Part shown: in pieces, positions 26,056-35,718 of the stretch
How the letters are laid out: the number at the start of each line of letters is the position of its first letter
How positions within the stretch are numbered: the first letter of the stretch is position 1
NCBI RefSeq assembly: GCF_000018685.1
Contig: NC_010001.1
Location: forward strand, 3,872,001 to 3,936,000
Source: Lachnoclostridium phytofermentans ISDg
GTDB lineage: Bacteria; Bacillota; Clostridia; Lachnospirales; Lachnospiraceae
Length of the DNA stretch: 64,000 nt
Reading direction: 5' to 3'
The notes under the pieces: generated by a model
Seen by the model: only the letters and a program-made list of their open reading frames with translations
Databases searched by the model: none
Told to the model about the DNA's origin: nothing
Position numbers and translations under genes: made by a program

Positions 26056-26222
26056 AACATTCCTCCTAATTATAGTTTCTCCTATGATTAGGTTTCAATG
26101 CTGAGAATAACTTCTAAAGACTATAGTATATGGAAAGTTTGATTTTTTATACAATTCTTGAAAATATATGGTGAGCTTTTGTCATAAAAATCTACAGCCT
26201 CCCATAAAGCAAATAATTATTA

Positions 26223-26281
26223 GAAAAAAAACTAGGTTATCCTACACTATAGAAAGCATAAATGATAACCTAGTCTTTTTT
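26223..26281. terminator. Bidirectional terminator between GH5 and upstream region
   Basis: ACTAGGTTATC pairs with GATAACCTAGT across a 22-nt loop; T-runs occur on both strands. It terminates the minus-strand cellulase gene about 130 bp after its stop. The rest of 26056-26409 contains no gene. Confidence 0.85.
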
Positions 26282-26409
26282 GATATTTCTATCATAGTCA
26301 TTAACTCATACTGAATATCCTATTCATTTTTAACGATACCAGAGATTGAATTAATCTGTTTTATGTAAAAATAATAATGTAAATCCTTAAAAATTATTTG
26401 AATACAATT

Positions 26410-28641
26410 TTAATTTGAACTAACTAAAGTAACATTTGATGGTGGATCAACAGACGGTGTATCATGTGAAGCAATAAAACCAAATGTTATACTTTGCCCT
26501 GGATCTAGATTCGTAGCCCATGCTGGTCCCTTCACTGTAATGGTACCCGAATTTTGACTAACCAAATCTGCACTCCACATTTGGTCTATATACCCTTTAT
26601 AAGTAAATGATACAACAAAATTCTTTAGTGCTGTATTAGAGGTATTGGTTAATGTAATATTCGCCTGTGTATGCTTATCCCAAGTATTCGTTACTTCGTA
26701 TTTTAATGTAACTGGACCTGTTCCTGGGATTGGAGTAGGAGTTGGTGTTACTGTCGGTGTTATTGTTGGTTTTGGCGTTACTGTTGGTGTCGGCGTTACT
26801 GTTGGGGTTATTGTTGGTTTTGGTGTTACGGTTGGTGTTGGCGTCGCTGTTGGTGTTGGTGTCGCCGTTGGTGTTGGTGTAGGGGTTACTGCTGCTGCAG
26901 TTCCTGTTATGTTACCATTTGATTTATTAAGATTATATTTTAACTTTTGTCCATCATAAAACTCCATCTCAAATGATATATTTCCATCATAAACAGAACC
27001 ATCCTTAAAGAAATCAGGCTTAATGGTTAAAATATTGTTCGTATAGTTCGCCACAAAAGTTGCACCATACTCTAAATACATCCACCAGCTTTGATTCGGG
27101 CCAACTCGATTAGAACCTATATAAGCTGTAGAACGACGGAGTTTACTTCCGTTAAATTGAACTGGAATATTAATTCCATTGGAAACAGTTCCATTCGCAT
27201 TTTGAAATACTGGTGCTTTGTATTTCACTAAATACTCATGCCAATCAGCTCCACTTGAAAACTTAAGTACCAAATCAGCTACCGTACCATAATTACTTCC
27301 CATTGCATCATAAACCTTCTTCACGTAGGATGATTTTAATGTTAGTGTTGCATTGGATTGGTTATACGTAAAATCGGTACCACTGGTTAATCCTGTAACT
27401 CCAACAAAGGTGTTACCGTTTAGAGTAAGCGGGATATTAATATCATTAAATGAGCTGCCGTTTAGGTAAATGGTATCAAGGCCTGTTGCATAAGAGGAAC
27501 GTCCTGTCATAGATACTTCTAACATCTTTCCAACTATAGGTTTTTTCCAACTATACTTAGAGTCGTTACGATTAATTCCAGATCCGTTATCCCAAAACAT
27601 AAGGCACATTTTCTTTTGTCTAGCTACATAATTCATATACTCATAATATTTTAATTCTTCGCCTGGTTGATTATTTTCAAAATCAGAGTCATAACCTAAA
27701 AGACCAAATTCTCCGATAACAACACCGATTTTTTTTGCTGTAAATGCATTGGAAATGGTATCAAACGCCTTATTTACCGCATCACGAGGAGTGTAATCAC
27801 CATTTCCCCATAAATCTTCATCAAAGCTTGTCTTACCAAGGTTAGCACTAAATACCCATTCACTATAATAATGAACGGTTGCAATGATATTAGAATCATT
27901 CAATTTAGTTATGAAATCAGCTAATGGTACACTATTATCATGGTTCGTATTTAGTGATGGTAAAACAATCATTCTCTTTGCATTTGATCCACCAGAGGCA
28001 CGAATTATATTGTAAGCCGCTTGGTTAAGCATATCTAATTTATTCTGTGCAGTAACGTTTCCAGAGTTTTGAAAGTTCGGCTCATTTATCGTTTCAAAAC
28101 ATACTTGTAACGGATAATCTTTAAATGCCTTCGCAAGTTGATCCCACATCTGAGTAAATCTTACATATTGCACAGAACTCTTATTTCCATCCCATGAAGA
28201 TAACCATATCCAGGAATCATGGTGAATGTTTATCATAACGTATAAACCTTCTGCAACTGCATAATCTACTACTTCTTTGTAACGTGCTATCCATGCGCTA
28301 TCGATAGTGCATACACCATTGCTCTCCGTATATCTACGATATAGGGTCATTGGTATGCGGATACTACTATAGCCTTTTTGTTTGACTGCATGGATTAGCT
28401 CTTTTGTAACCTTAGGATTTCCCCAAGCGGTCTCGCCTTGATCTGGTTTTGAAGTATCAGAATCAAAACCATCAAAGGAATTTCCTAAGTTCCAGCCTTC
28501 GCCCATTGCCTCAACATACTGTTGAGAGGTAAGACCGTCTGCTGTTACTGCTTGTACTGGCACTCTCCCCCATTGCAACGAAGCTATCATCGTTGCAACT
28601 GCCACTAAAACAGCACATCTTTGTTTCAGTTTTCTTTTCAT
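26410..28641 (-). CDS. Secreted GH5 endoglucanase with CBM_X2, CBM46 and CBM2
   Basis: A 743-residue secreted cellulase or related beta-glucanase. Signal peptide to about residue 31. The GH5 barrel spans about 38-370, with acid/base Glu187 (CFETINEPNF) and nucleophile Glu311 (VVIGEFGLLG). An Ig-like CBM_X2 lies at about 385-440, a CBM46-like module at about 475-580, a Pro-Thr linker (PTPTPTATPTPT type) at about 585-640 and a C-terminal CBM2 with paired Trp (MWSADLV, GPAWATNL). GH5 followed by CBM_X2 and CBM46 is typical of subfamily GH5_4, which acts on xyloglucan, beta-glucan and cellulose. The ATG follows AAGGAGG. The Thr-Pro linker is encoded by a repetitive stretch at 26716-26895. Confidence 0.93.
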   Translation of the reverse strand: MKRKLKQRCAVLVAVATMIASLQWGRVPVQAVTADGLTSQQYVEAMGEGWNLGNSFDGFDSDTSKPDQGETAWGNPKVTKELIHAVKQKGYSSIRIPMTLYRRYTESNGVCTIDSAWIARYKEVVDYAVAEGLYVMINIHHDSWIWLSSWDGNKSSVQYVRFTQMWDQLAKAFKDYPLQVCFETINEPNFQNSGNVTAQNKLDMLNQAAYNIIRASGGSNAKRMIVLPSLNTNHDNSVPLADFITKLNDSNIIATVHYYSEWVFSANLGKTSFDEDLWGNGDYTPRDAVNKAFDTISNAFTAKKIGVVIGEFGLLGYDSDFENNQPGEELKYYEYMNYVARQKKMCLMFWDNGSGINRNDSKYSWKKPIVGKMLEVSMTGRSSYATGLDTIYLNGSSFNDINIPLTLNGNTFVGVTGLTSGTDFTYNQSNATLTLKSSYVKKVYDAMGSNYGTVADLVLKFSSGADWHEYLVKYKAPVFQNANGTVSNGINIPVQFNGSKLRRSTAYIGSNRVGPNQSWWMYLEYGATFVANYTNNILTIKPDFFKDGSVYDGNISFEMEFYDGQKLKYNLNKSNGNITGTAAAVTPTPTPTATPTPTATPTPTVTPKPTITPTVTPTPTVTPKPTITPTVTPTPTPIPGTGPVTLKYEVTNTWDKHTQANITLTNTSNTALKNFVVSFTYKGYIDQMWSADLVSQNSGTITVKGPAWATNLDPGQSITFGFIASHDTPSVDPPSNVTLVSSN

Positions 28642-28667
28642 TTGCTATTCCTCCTTATAATTATTTG

Positions 28668-28686
28668 ATAGGACTGTTTGTCCTAT
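28668..28686 (-). promoter_or_regulatory. Small 5' UTR hairpin of the cellulase gene
   Basis: ATAGGAC and GTCCTAT form a 7-bp stem with a 5-nt loop just before the ribosome site. It may stabilise the mRNA or form an operator. Confidence 0.4.
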
Positions 28687-28790
28687 ATAAAAATAATATA
28701 CCATTTATTTACAATTTTCAACCTATGATATTATACTTGTTTTGTATTATTTTATACGTTTTTTATAAACGATTTTTTTGCTAAGAGCAA

Positions 28791-28839
28791 AAAAGAGATA
28801 AAGACTATGCTTTTACATAACATAGTCGCTATCTCTTTT
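28791..28839 (-). terminator. Terminator of the coiled-coil gene
   Basis: AAAAGAGATA-AA-GACTATG pairs with CATAGTC-GC-TATCTCTTTT; the minus strand ends in a T-run (TTTTTTGC). It is 40 bp after the stop. Confidence 0.85.
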
Positions 28840-28877
28840 CGTCTTTGTACCTAATTTAATGTTGGTTACAATTTTAC

Positions 28878-31800
28878 CTATCTACTCTCTAGCTCAACCA
28901 TTAACTCAATAATCTGAGTTTCTAATTCATCAATTTTCTTATCTTTTTCTTCTAGCTTCATTTCTAATAATTGTTTCTCTTTATGAAGCTTTTCATCATT
29001 GATTGTATCATGTTCTCTTTCTGCAGCATGTTCTTTTACTGCATCATGTTCTTTTCCTACGTCAATTTCTCTTTTTGCCGCATCCATCTTTTTTAACTCT
29101 GTGATTTCGGTAGTTAATATTATATATTTTTGTTGAAGTTCCTCATTATTATCAACCAATTGCTGTATCACTTTGGTCTGCTCTTCTATTCTGTCTTTAT
29201 GTTTCGCTAGATTTATCGTTTGTTCAATAGAGATATCCCGTTGCTTTTCTAATGCAAGCTTAGCTGAGTTCATTATTAAATCTTTCTGGTCTAATGTACT
29301 TAACAAAGTATTCTTCTCAGATTCACCCTCGTTTAATTTTTCTTCTAGCTGGCTAATGATTTCTTGTGCTCTCTTCACCTCATTTGAAAGTACTTCTTGG
29401 TCAGAAATTAGTCGATCCAATTGCTCCTGCTTTTCCGTAATATCATTCGCTTTTGTTACGTCTTCTTGATTAATCTTACATAATTTTTGCTCTAATTGAT
29501 AAATCTGCTCTTTTCTTTGACCTAGAAGCTTATCCTTTTCATTTATTAGTAATTCATAATCAAGAACTTTTTGTTCGGATGCTTTTAAGCTATCAATCTC
29601 TTTCTCATACTTCTCTTCAAGTAAATTTAACTTATTATTCGCTTGTTCTTGCAACAACTGATTTTCTTCTCTTAAATCTTTATTTTCAAACTCAGATTGA
29701 TTTAGTTTCTCATTAAGATTAATAAGCTCTTCATTCGTTAACTCTATATGATCCTCTAACTCACTAAGCTTAGATTTTAGGCATTTCTCTTCGTTATTTT
29801 GACTCTCAAAAAGTTCTCGTAATTGCTCTTTTTCTAGGAATCCACTCGCTACTTGTTCTTCTAAAAGTTTCTTCTCTTTTTTAGCAGTTTCTATTATCTC
29901 TTCTGCCTCAATTGCTACAAGTTTCTTGATTTCTTCAAGTTCCTGAACAGCTTGCTCTATTATTTCATTTTTCTCCTGTTCTGCTTCTTTCTTTTGTTCC
30001 TCTAACTCTTGTTCTGCGTTTGCTTTAATTTCTTCCTTCTCTTTTTCTACAAGCTTTTTATATAATTCTAGCTCTTGCGCTGTTTGGAATTTAATATTTT
30101 CTTTTTCTTGTTCTGCTAGCTTCTTATATTTTTCCAACTCTTGTGCTGCTTGGAACTTATTATCTTCTTTTTCTTGTTCTGCTAGCTTCTTATATTTTTC
30201 CAACTCTTGTTCTACTTGGAACTTATTATATTCTTTTTCTTGTTCTAGTAGCTTCTTATATTCCTCTTGCCCATCTTCTGCTAGCTTTTTATATTCCTCG
30301 ATCACTCGATCTGCTTCTGATTTTATATCTTCTTTCTCTTTTTCTGTCTGTTTCTTATATGCTTCTAGTTCTGACTCTGAGTTTACTTTGATAGCCTCTT
30401 TTTCCTCTTCAGATTGTTTTAATTTCTCAGAAATTTCTGAAACTTCTCCCTCAGATAGCTCTAAGAGTTCTTCTAATTCACGAATTCTTGATTCAAAGTT
30501 GGTTTCTTTTTCTCTAGAATTCTCAATCTGTTTTTTCAAATGTTCTTTTTCTTGAACTTCTGCTACTATCTGCTCTTCTAAGAGTTTTTGCCCCTTTCTA
30601 GCATTTTCCTGTAATTCTTCTTGTTTAAGAGACACAAGCTTCGCATGTTCCTCGAATTCTTGCTCTGATTGCGCTATTATAGCTTCCTTCTCTTTCTCTG
30701 CAAGAGCAATATATTCTTCTAACTCTTGTTCCGCTTTCACTTTAATTTCTTCTTTTTCTTTATTTGCAAGCTTCTTATATTCCTCGATTTCTTGCTCTGC
30801 TTGCTTTCTTATATCTTCTTTCTCTTTCTCTGCAAGAGCAATATATTCTTCTAACTCTTGTTCCGCTTTTACTTTTAACTCTACTTTTTCTTGCTTTACA
30901 AGTTCCTTATACTCTTCTAATTCTAACTCTGCTTGCTTTCTTATTTCATCTTTTTCTTTCTCTGCAAGAGTCATGTATTCTTCTAACTCTTGTTCCGCTT
31001 TTACCTTTATATCTTCTTTATCTTGCATTGCAAGATTTTTATATTCTTCGATCTCTCGCTCTGCTTGCGTTTTTATATCATCTTTTTCTTTCTCTGCAAG
31101 AGTCATGTATTCTTCTAACTCTTGTTCCGCTTTTACCTTTATATCTTCTTTATCTTGCATTGCAAGATTTTTATATTCCTCGATCTCTTGCTCTGCTTGC
31201 GTTTTTATATCTTCTTTTTCTTTCTCTGCAAGAGTCATATATTCTTCTAACTCTTGCTCCGCTTTTACCCTTAACTCTTCTTTTTCTTGCTTTACAAGGT
31301 TCTTATATTCTTCTAGCTCTAGCTCTGCTTTTGATCTTATTTCATCTTTTGCTTTCTCAGCAAAAGAAATATATTCTTCTAATTCTTGTTCCGCTTTTAC
31401 CTTTATTTTTTCTTTTTCTTGATTCTCCTGCTCTTTCAGTGATAAGATTTCATGCTCAAACTTATCCTCTATCTCTAATTTTTCTTCATTGAATTTCTCT
31501 TTTAGAGTTTCTATCTCACTGTAAGCTTGCTTTATAACTGTATCCTTTTCCTCTAGTAGTTTATTGCTTTCTTCAATTGCCTGCTTTAATTTTTCAGATA
31601 CTTGAACAGCGTCTTCCCCTGATAACTCCAAGAGTTCTTCAAGATCATTAACTTTAGAGGTTAGATTTTCAGCTTCTATTCTTAAACTTTCTAATCGTTT
31701 CGTTAATTGCTCTTTCTCATTATTAGAATTATTTAATAAACTTTCAATTTTCTCCTTATCAGTAAATAACTTTTCTTTTTCCATTGATAAGCTATCCTGT

Positions 31801-32963
31801 TTTTGTGATAGAATATTGAATTCTTCTAACAAAGTTTTTTGCTTTTCATTTAATTCTTCTATAAGATTAGAACATTCCCCAATCTCATGTACTTTTAATA
31901 GATTTTCTGAAGAGGCTTTCTCCAGTTCTTGTTTCATATGGTGACTTTGCGTCTTTAACTCTTCCAAAGAATTATTTAATCCTTGATTCTTTCCCGTTTC
32001 TTCCTCTAGCCTATTAATTAAATCATTATGTCCTTCGGTAAGAATTTCTTTTTCTTTCTCTAATTCTTGGATATGACTCTTACTTTGTAGTAGTTCCTTC
32101 TTTATGTTCTCATGATTATCTACGCTTTGATTTAATTTATTTTGAAGATTTTTTATGTTCTCTAATAATTTGTTATGTTCTAACTCTTTATTTTTTAGCT
32201 GCTCCTTTAGCGTTCTGATTTCATTTTTCCCCTGCTCATATTTCGCTTCGGTATCTTTAAATTGCACAGCTAGTTCTTCTTGACTTTTCTTTGCTCTCTC
32301 GCACTCAAGTTTTAATTTCTCAATAAGGGCTTTGTTTTGTATTAGCTCTTCCTTTTGCTTTTTTTCTTCATTTTCTAATCCATGAATTAGATCAACCTTA
32401 TTTTTAACAATAGAAGTCTTTTCCTCAAGTTCTAACTCTAAAATCTTCACATTCTCACTAAGTTTAGATATTTCACCCTCTTTTTCCGTAAAAATAGTTT
32501 CGGATTCTTCTAGTAGCTTTGCTAGCTCTTTTATCTGATTTTCATTCGCTTCTAACTTTTCTTTCTCAGCTGATCGTTCCTCTTCAATTGCTTTTAATTT
32601 GTCTTCTAATTCATAATAAGCTTTCTGCTTTTCTTTTATTGTACTAGAGAGACTGTCTTTATCAAGACGAAGTATTTTTAGTTTCGACTCATAATCTCCA
32701 ATATCACTGTTTAATCTTGAAATCTGATCTTCTCTTTCTTTCACATAAGCTTCTACTTCAGTGGTAATCTCATTATACTTTGCAATCTCACTTTGAAAAT
32801 AAGAAACTTTTTGTAAAAGCTGCTTCATTTCCTGCTCTCGTTTTTCTAAAAGTGCTCTGTTTTCTTTATAACTTTTGCTTAATTCTTCTATCGTTAACAG
32901 GCTATTTTCATATCCCTGTTCCATTTCTAACATACGTTGTTTTTCCTGCTTGGACAATAGCAT
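28878..32963 (-). CDS. Giant repetitive coiled-coil protein (1361 residues)
   Basis: The whole protein is predicted coiled coil, rich in Glu, Lys, Leu and Gln, with no signal peptide, membrane segment, Walker motif or Cys-rich domain. The N-terminal ~500 residues and the C-terminal ~350 follow heptad-like patterns. The middle holds twelve consecutive 22-residue units (typified by KAEQELEEYMTLAEKEK) at 30607-31398, then a second block with one 33-residue and several 22-residue units. Multiples of 11 indicate hendecads. The gene follows GGGAG with ATG 32961-32963 and is monocistronic with its own terminator. It could be a cytoskeletal filament, a scaffold or a polar organiser; I know no close family. 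SMC-type function is excluded by the missing ATPase heads. Confidence 0.85.
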   Translation of the reverse strand: MLLSKQEKQRMLEMEQGYENSLLTIEELSKSYKENRALLEKREQEMKQLLQKVSYFQSEIAKYNEITTEVEAYVKEREDQISRLNSDIGDYESKLKILRLDKDSLSSTIKEKQKAYYELEDKLKAIEEERSAEKEKLEANENQIKELAKLLEESETIFTEKEGEISKLSENVKILELELEEKTSIVKNKVDLIHGLENEEKKQKEELIQNKALIEKLKLECERAKKSQEELAVQFKDTEAKYEQGKNEIRTLKEQLKNKELEHNKLLENIKNLQNKLNQSVDNHENIKKELLQSKSHIQELEKEKEILTEGHNDLINRLEEETGKNQGLNNSLEELKTQSHHMKQELEKASSENLLKVHEIGECSNLIEELNEKQKTLLEEFNILSQKQDSLSMEKEKLFTDKEKIESLLNNSNNEKEQLTKRLESLRIEAENLTSKVNDLEELLELSGEDAVQVSEKLKQAIEESNKLLEEKDTVIKQAYSEIETLKEKFNEEKLEIEDKFEHEILSLKEQENQEKEKIKVKAEQELEEYISFAEKAKDEIRSKAELELEEYKNLVKQEKEELRVKAEQELEEYMTLAEKEKEDIKTQAEQEIEEYKNLAMQDKEDIKVKAEQELEEYMTLAEKEKDDIKTQAEREIEEYKNLAMQDKEDIKVKAEQELEEYMTLAEKEKDEIRKQAELELEEYKELVKQEKVELKVKAEQELEEYIALAEKEKEDIRKQAEQEIEEYKKLANKEKEEIKVKAEQELEEYIALAEKEKEAIIAQSEQEFEEHAKLVSLKQEELQENARKGQKLLEEQIVAEVQEKEHLKKQIENSREKETNFESRIRELEELLELSEGEVSEISEKLKQSEEEKEAIKVNSESELEAYKKQTEKEKEDIKSEADRVIEEYKKLAEDGQEEYKKLLEQEKEYNKFQVEQELEKYKKLAEQEKEDNKFQAAQELEKYKKLAEQEKENIKFQTAQELELYKKLVEKEKEEIKANAEQELEEQKKEAEQEKNEIIEQAVQELEEIKKLVAIEAEEIIETAKKEKKLLEEQVASGFLEKEQLRELFESQNNEEKCLKSKLSELEDHIELTNEELINLNEKLNQSEFENKDLREENQLLQEQANNKLNLLEEKYEKEIDSLKASEQKVLDYELLINEKDKLLGQRKEQIYQLEQKLCKINQEDVTKANDITEKQEQLDRLISDQEVLSNEVKRAQEIISQLEEKLNEGESEKNTLLSTLDQKDLIMNSAKLALEKQRDISIEQTINLAKHKDRIEEQTKVIQQLVDNNEELQQKYIILTTEITELKKMDAAKREIDVGKEHDAVKEHAAEREHDTINDEKLHKEKQLLEMKLEEKDKKIDELETQIIELMVELESR
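30607..31398. repeat. 66/132-bp coding tandem repeat
   Basis: Twelve 66-bp units (six 132-bp pairs) encode 22-residue hendecad repeats. Neighbouring 132-bp units near 30.98 and 31.12 kb are almost identical over more than 100 bp, showing recent amplification or gene conversion. Confidence 0.85.
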
Positions 32964-33171
32964 TTCTCGTACTCCCTTTCATCTGCCTCAATTTGATAAT
33001 TCTACTGAGGTAATTGTAAATAAATCTATCTATAAGATAATTTCAACAAAATATCCAATTTTTAATAAATAACTAGGCTTTATTATACTTGTTTTTGTTA
33101 GAAAAATCCATGCTTTCATGGTTTCCTTTTTTTCTCATAAAATTGGTAACAATGCATTGCGAACTTTTTGT

Positions 33172-33200
33172 AAGAAAAAAGAGATACCGTATTAGGTATC
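33172..33200 (-). terminator. Terminator of the GNAT gene
   Basis: GATACC and GGTATC (33183-33200) form a short stem followed by TCTTTTTT on the minus strand, directly after the stop of the gene at 33211. Confidence 0.7.
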
Positions 33201-33210
33201 CCCGCCTTCT

Positions 33211-33993
33211 TTATTCCTTTTTTGTTTGGTTCATTTTATTAACAAATGCCATACTTTTTGCGGTCATTTCAATCCAAGCTGGGCGAAATCCACTACTTAT
33301 TGCATTACGTACAGACTTTATGTTAGACCATGCAGCACAATAAAACGGTACCTTACCTAGTTGCAATATTTCAAGTGCTAACCGACTTGTTAATGCCGAT
33401 GCGATACCTTTTCTTCGATACTCTGGAAGTACATCAATTCCAATCTGCCACATCGTATCACAGTCTGCGGAACACCCAGCTAATCCAATAATTTTATCGC
33501 CATCATAAGCTGCTACAGCTAAGACATCCAGTTCCTTTCTTTGTTCACATAAGGCATTCGTCCACTCCCCAGTGTAAAGAGACTCAAAATCTTGTTTTTT
33601 TAATACTCTTAACTCATATTCACATGGAAGCTCCCTTAAACTATTGACATCAGGCAGAAAATACTCTGCCATGAAACAGATGCGCATATCACTTTTCTGT
33701 AGTTCGTCATTTAAGATATGCAGATTTGGTGTTTCAAAACAACGTTCTACCGGATAATTGTCAATGTACTCCTTCACGATATCCTCTATCTCTTTATTGA
33801 CTGACGCAATTATATTGGAACCATAAGAAACAAGGTTGCAGTAGAATGGAAGCGTTAAATATTTCCTTGCATTCTGATTTAGTTTTGAAGCTACGACCTT
33901 ATTCTTGATTGATAAAAAATCGGTACTATTACAATTTAAATCATATGCAGATTGCTCCATTGCAATCTGCAAGATATCACTATTGTTTAACAT
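33211..33993 (-). CDS. GNAT acetyltransferase
   Basis: A 260-residue protein with a C-terminal GNAT domain: MWQIGIDVLPEYRRKGIASA (acetyl-CoA loop RRKGIA) and KVPFYCAAWSNIKSVRNAIS, then GFRPAWIEMTAKS. The N-terminal ~130 residues form a domain found in GNATs of Clostridia that is not well known. GGGGGA precedes the ATG. It may share a transcript with the GpsA-like gene upstream (68-bp gap). Confidence 0.85.
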   Translation of the reverse strand: MLNNSDILQIAMEQSAYDLNCNSTDFLSIKNKVVASKLNQNARKYLTLPFYCNLVSYGSNIIASVNKEIEDIVKEYIDNYPVERCFETPNLHILNDELQKSDMRICFMAEYFLPDVNSLRELPCEYELRVLKKQDFESLYTGEWTNALCEQRKELDVLAVAAYDGDKIIGLAGCSADCDTMWQIGIDVLPEYRRKGIASALTSRLALEILQLGKVPFYCAAWSNIKSVRNAISSGFRPAWIEMTAKSMAFVNKMNQTKKE

Positions 33994-34061
33994 AATATTC
34001 CCCCTTCATTTTTTATTACTGCCACCTATCGATCGTCCTAATCTTTTCTAAAAGTCCCTCC

Positions 34062-35021
34062 CTATTGAAATTCGCTCTTGATAGTTCTTGTAAATAGACC
34101 ATTCAGAGTTTCCCAAGCATCCTTCCCAAGGTATAAAATCTCGTAAACAGCCATACAAATCGGTAATTCTACTCCGTAGTTTTTCCCAAGACTTACAATC
34201 GCTTTCACGGTATAATACCCTTCTGCTAATTTGTCAAACTCTTCTTTCTTAACAAATGCTTCACCATAACGACGATTATGACTATGCATAGAGAAAATAG
34301 TAGCTTCATAATCTCCTAAATGACACAATCCATAAGCCGATAATTCATTTCCGCCCATTGCCTTAATTAATCTTGCAATTTCCCTCGTTCCTCTAGACAT
34401 TAAAGCACCTTTTAATGAAGATAAGCCTAATCCATCCAGCATTCCTGCCGCTATTCCGATAACATTCTTAGCTGCTGCACCAATTTCATTACCAATTAGA
34501 TCTTGACCGTAGTAAAAGCGAATTAAATCACTCGAAAATGATTCGACCAACATCTTTTTCACCTGTTCGTTCTTACTGTCAATTACCATACAATTTGGAA
34601 CTCCACGGTAGAATTCCTGCACATGACCAGGTCCAAGCCATACTGCTACTTCATTAGAGAAATCCATATTATCATTCACTATTTGAGTTAATCTTCTTCC
34701 GGATGAAATTTCAATTCCTTTCATACATAAGACGATAATTTTATTTTGAAGATGAAGTGAATTTAACTCCTCCATTAGCTTTTGAAGTCCTTGAGAATTT
34801 ATTGAAATAACAATAATATCCGACTGCTTCACAGAATCTAGCTCATTCGTTAGTTGTATAGATAGAGGTAATTCCAGTAAATCATTTTTTCTCTCACGCA
34901 TAAACCTTTGCATATGTTCAGAATCTTTGCGACCATATAATGTAACATCTTGTCCAATCTTATCTAAATACCATGTAATTAAAGAACCCCAACGTCCACA
35001 ACCTATCACTGTAATTTTCAT
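34062..35021 (-). CDS. NAD(P)H-dependent glycerol-3-phosphate dehydrogenase-like protein
   Basis: A 319-residue dehydrogenase of the GpsA family, which normally reduces dihydroxyacetone phosphate for phospholipid synthesis. The Rossmann motif is GCGRWGSLITWYL, the catalytic Lys lies in GAAAKNVIGIAAGMLDGLGL, and MSRGTREIARL matches the family. The usual GDL-x-x-T-C motif is altered to HLGDYEATIF, so this is a divergent paralogue and may have another substrate. ATG 35019-35021 has GGAGG 7 nt upstream; a start 18 nt earlier has none. Confidence 0.8.
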   Translation of the reverse strand: MKITVIGCGRWGSLITWYLDKIGQDVTLYGRKDSEHMQRFMRERKNDLLELPLSIQLTNELDSVKQSDIIVISINSQGLQKLMEELNSLHLQNKIIVLCMKGIEISSGRRLTQIVNDNMDFSNEVAVWLGPGHVQEFYRGVPNCMVIDSKNEQVKKMLVESFSSDLIRFYYGQDLIGNEIGAAAKNVIGIAAGMLDGLGLSSLKGALMSRGTREIARLIKAMGGNELSAYGLCHLGDYEATIFSMHSHNRRYGEAFVKKEEFDKLAEGYYTVKAIVSLGKNYGVELPICMAVYEILYLGKDAWETLNGLFTRTIKSEFQ

Positions 35022-35079
35022 TCCAAAACCTCCAGACATAAACCTATGTTGTCATTTAAAAAAGAAATACTCTGAATAT

Positions 35080-35310
35080 CTAAGGTATCACTTCTAAACA
35101 AACAACACCGCATAAACTTCCCTTTCGATACACCGCATATAGCTTATCTGTTTCATTTTCTATTACTCTCTCAAATTTTGTTTTCATCTCGGTAATTGTA
35201 TTATATAAGGGATAACTATTTGTGTTTGGTAATCGTGTAAGCCTCCAAAAGAATTCTAAATATTTTTCTAACTCATTCGATAATATTTCACATATCATAA
35301 CCTGCACCAC
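35080..35310 (-). pseudogene. Truncated GNAT N-terminus
   Basis: A 76-residue frame (GTG start) reads EFFWRLTRLPNTNSYPLYNT and KLYAVYRKGSLCGVVCLEVI, like the first strands and helix of a GNAT protein. It ends before the acetyl-CoA loop, and no continuation is found in other frames. It is probably a 5' remnant. Confidence 0.45.
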
Positions 35311-35502
35311 CCATTATTACAAAATGCATATTCATAGATATCTAATCAAATCGGATTCCATATCTATAGTACTTTTAGTAGTCTTCTAGATGTTTCGCTA
35401 CATAATCCTATTGTTGTAAATTATAACATTTAACACCTTGTCAATCAATTACCCATACCAATCAAAATATATTTTTGAAAAGAGCAATAAAAAATAAAAA
35501 TA

Positions 35503-35548
35503 AACAATAGAAAATATACAATAGAAAATAAGCAATAGAAAATATACA
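35503..35548. repeat. Short AT-rich tandem repeat
   Basis: Three units of about 15 bp (CAATAGAAAATATA) in the 35311-35670 spacer, which has no gene. Confidence 0.7.
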
Positions 35549-35670
35549 AGCGCTCTTCTCGAACTTATCCTTGTCATGAATAATACAGAAATGATTATAA
35601 TTAGTATTATTAACATTCAGAAAACTATTACGCTAATATATATAATAAATTCTCACCCAAAACTAAAGTA

Positions 35671-35707
35671 TCCTCGGAACCCTTGATTTCATCAAGCATT
35701 CCGAGGA
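35671..35707 (-). terminator. Terminator of the chemoreceptor gene
   Basis: TCCTCGGAA-TG-CTTGAT pairs with ATCAAG-GG-TTCCGAGGA over a 3-nt loop, 12 bp after the gene. The T-run is weak, but the stem is very stable. Confidence 0.7.
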
Positions 35708-35718
35708 CAATATGTTCG

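Noticed and set aside
26645..26959. Gly/Val repeat protein on the plus strand
   Set aside because: Antisense shadow of the Pro-Thr linker of the cellulase.
30143..31492. Long plus-strand open frames opposite the coiled-coil gene, looking like Leu/Ser-rich membrane proteins
   Set aside because: They are antisense products of the Glu/Lys-rich repeat (CTT/TTC codons); no ribosome sites, and the minus-strand gene explains the DNA fully.
28878..32963. SMC or Rad50-type ATPase
   Set aside because: No Walker A, signature or Walker B motif at either end.
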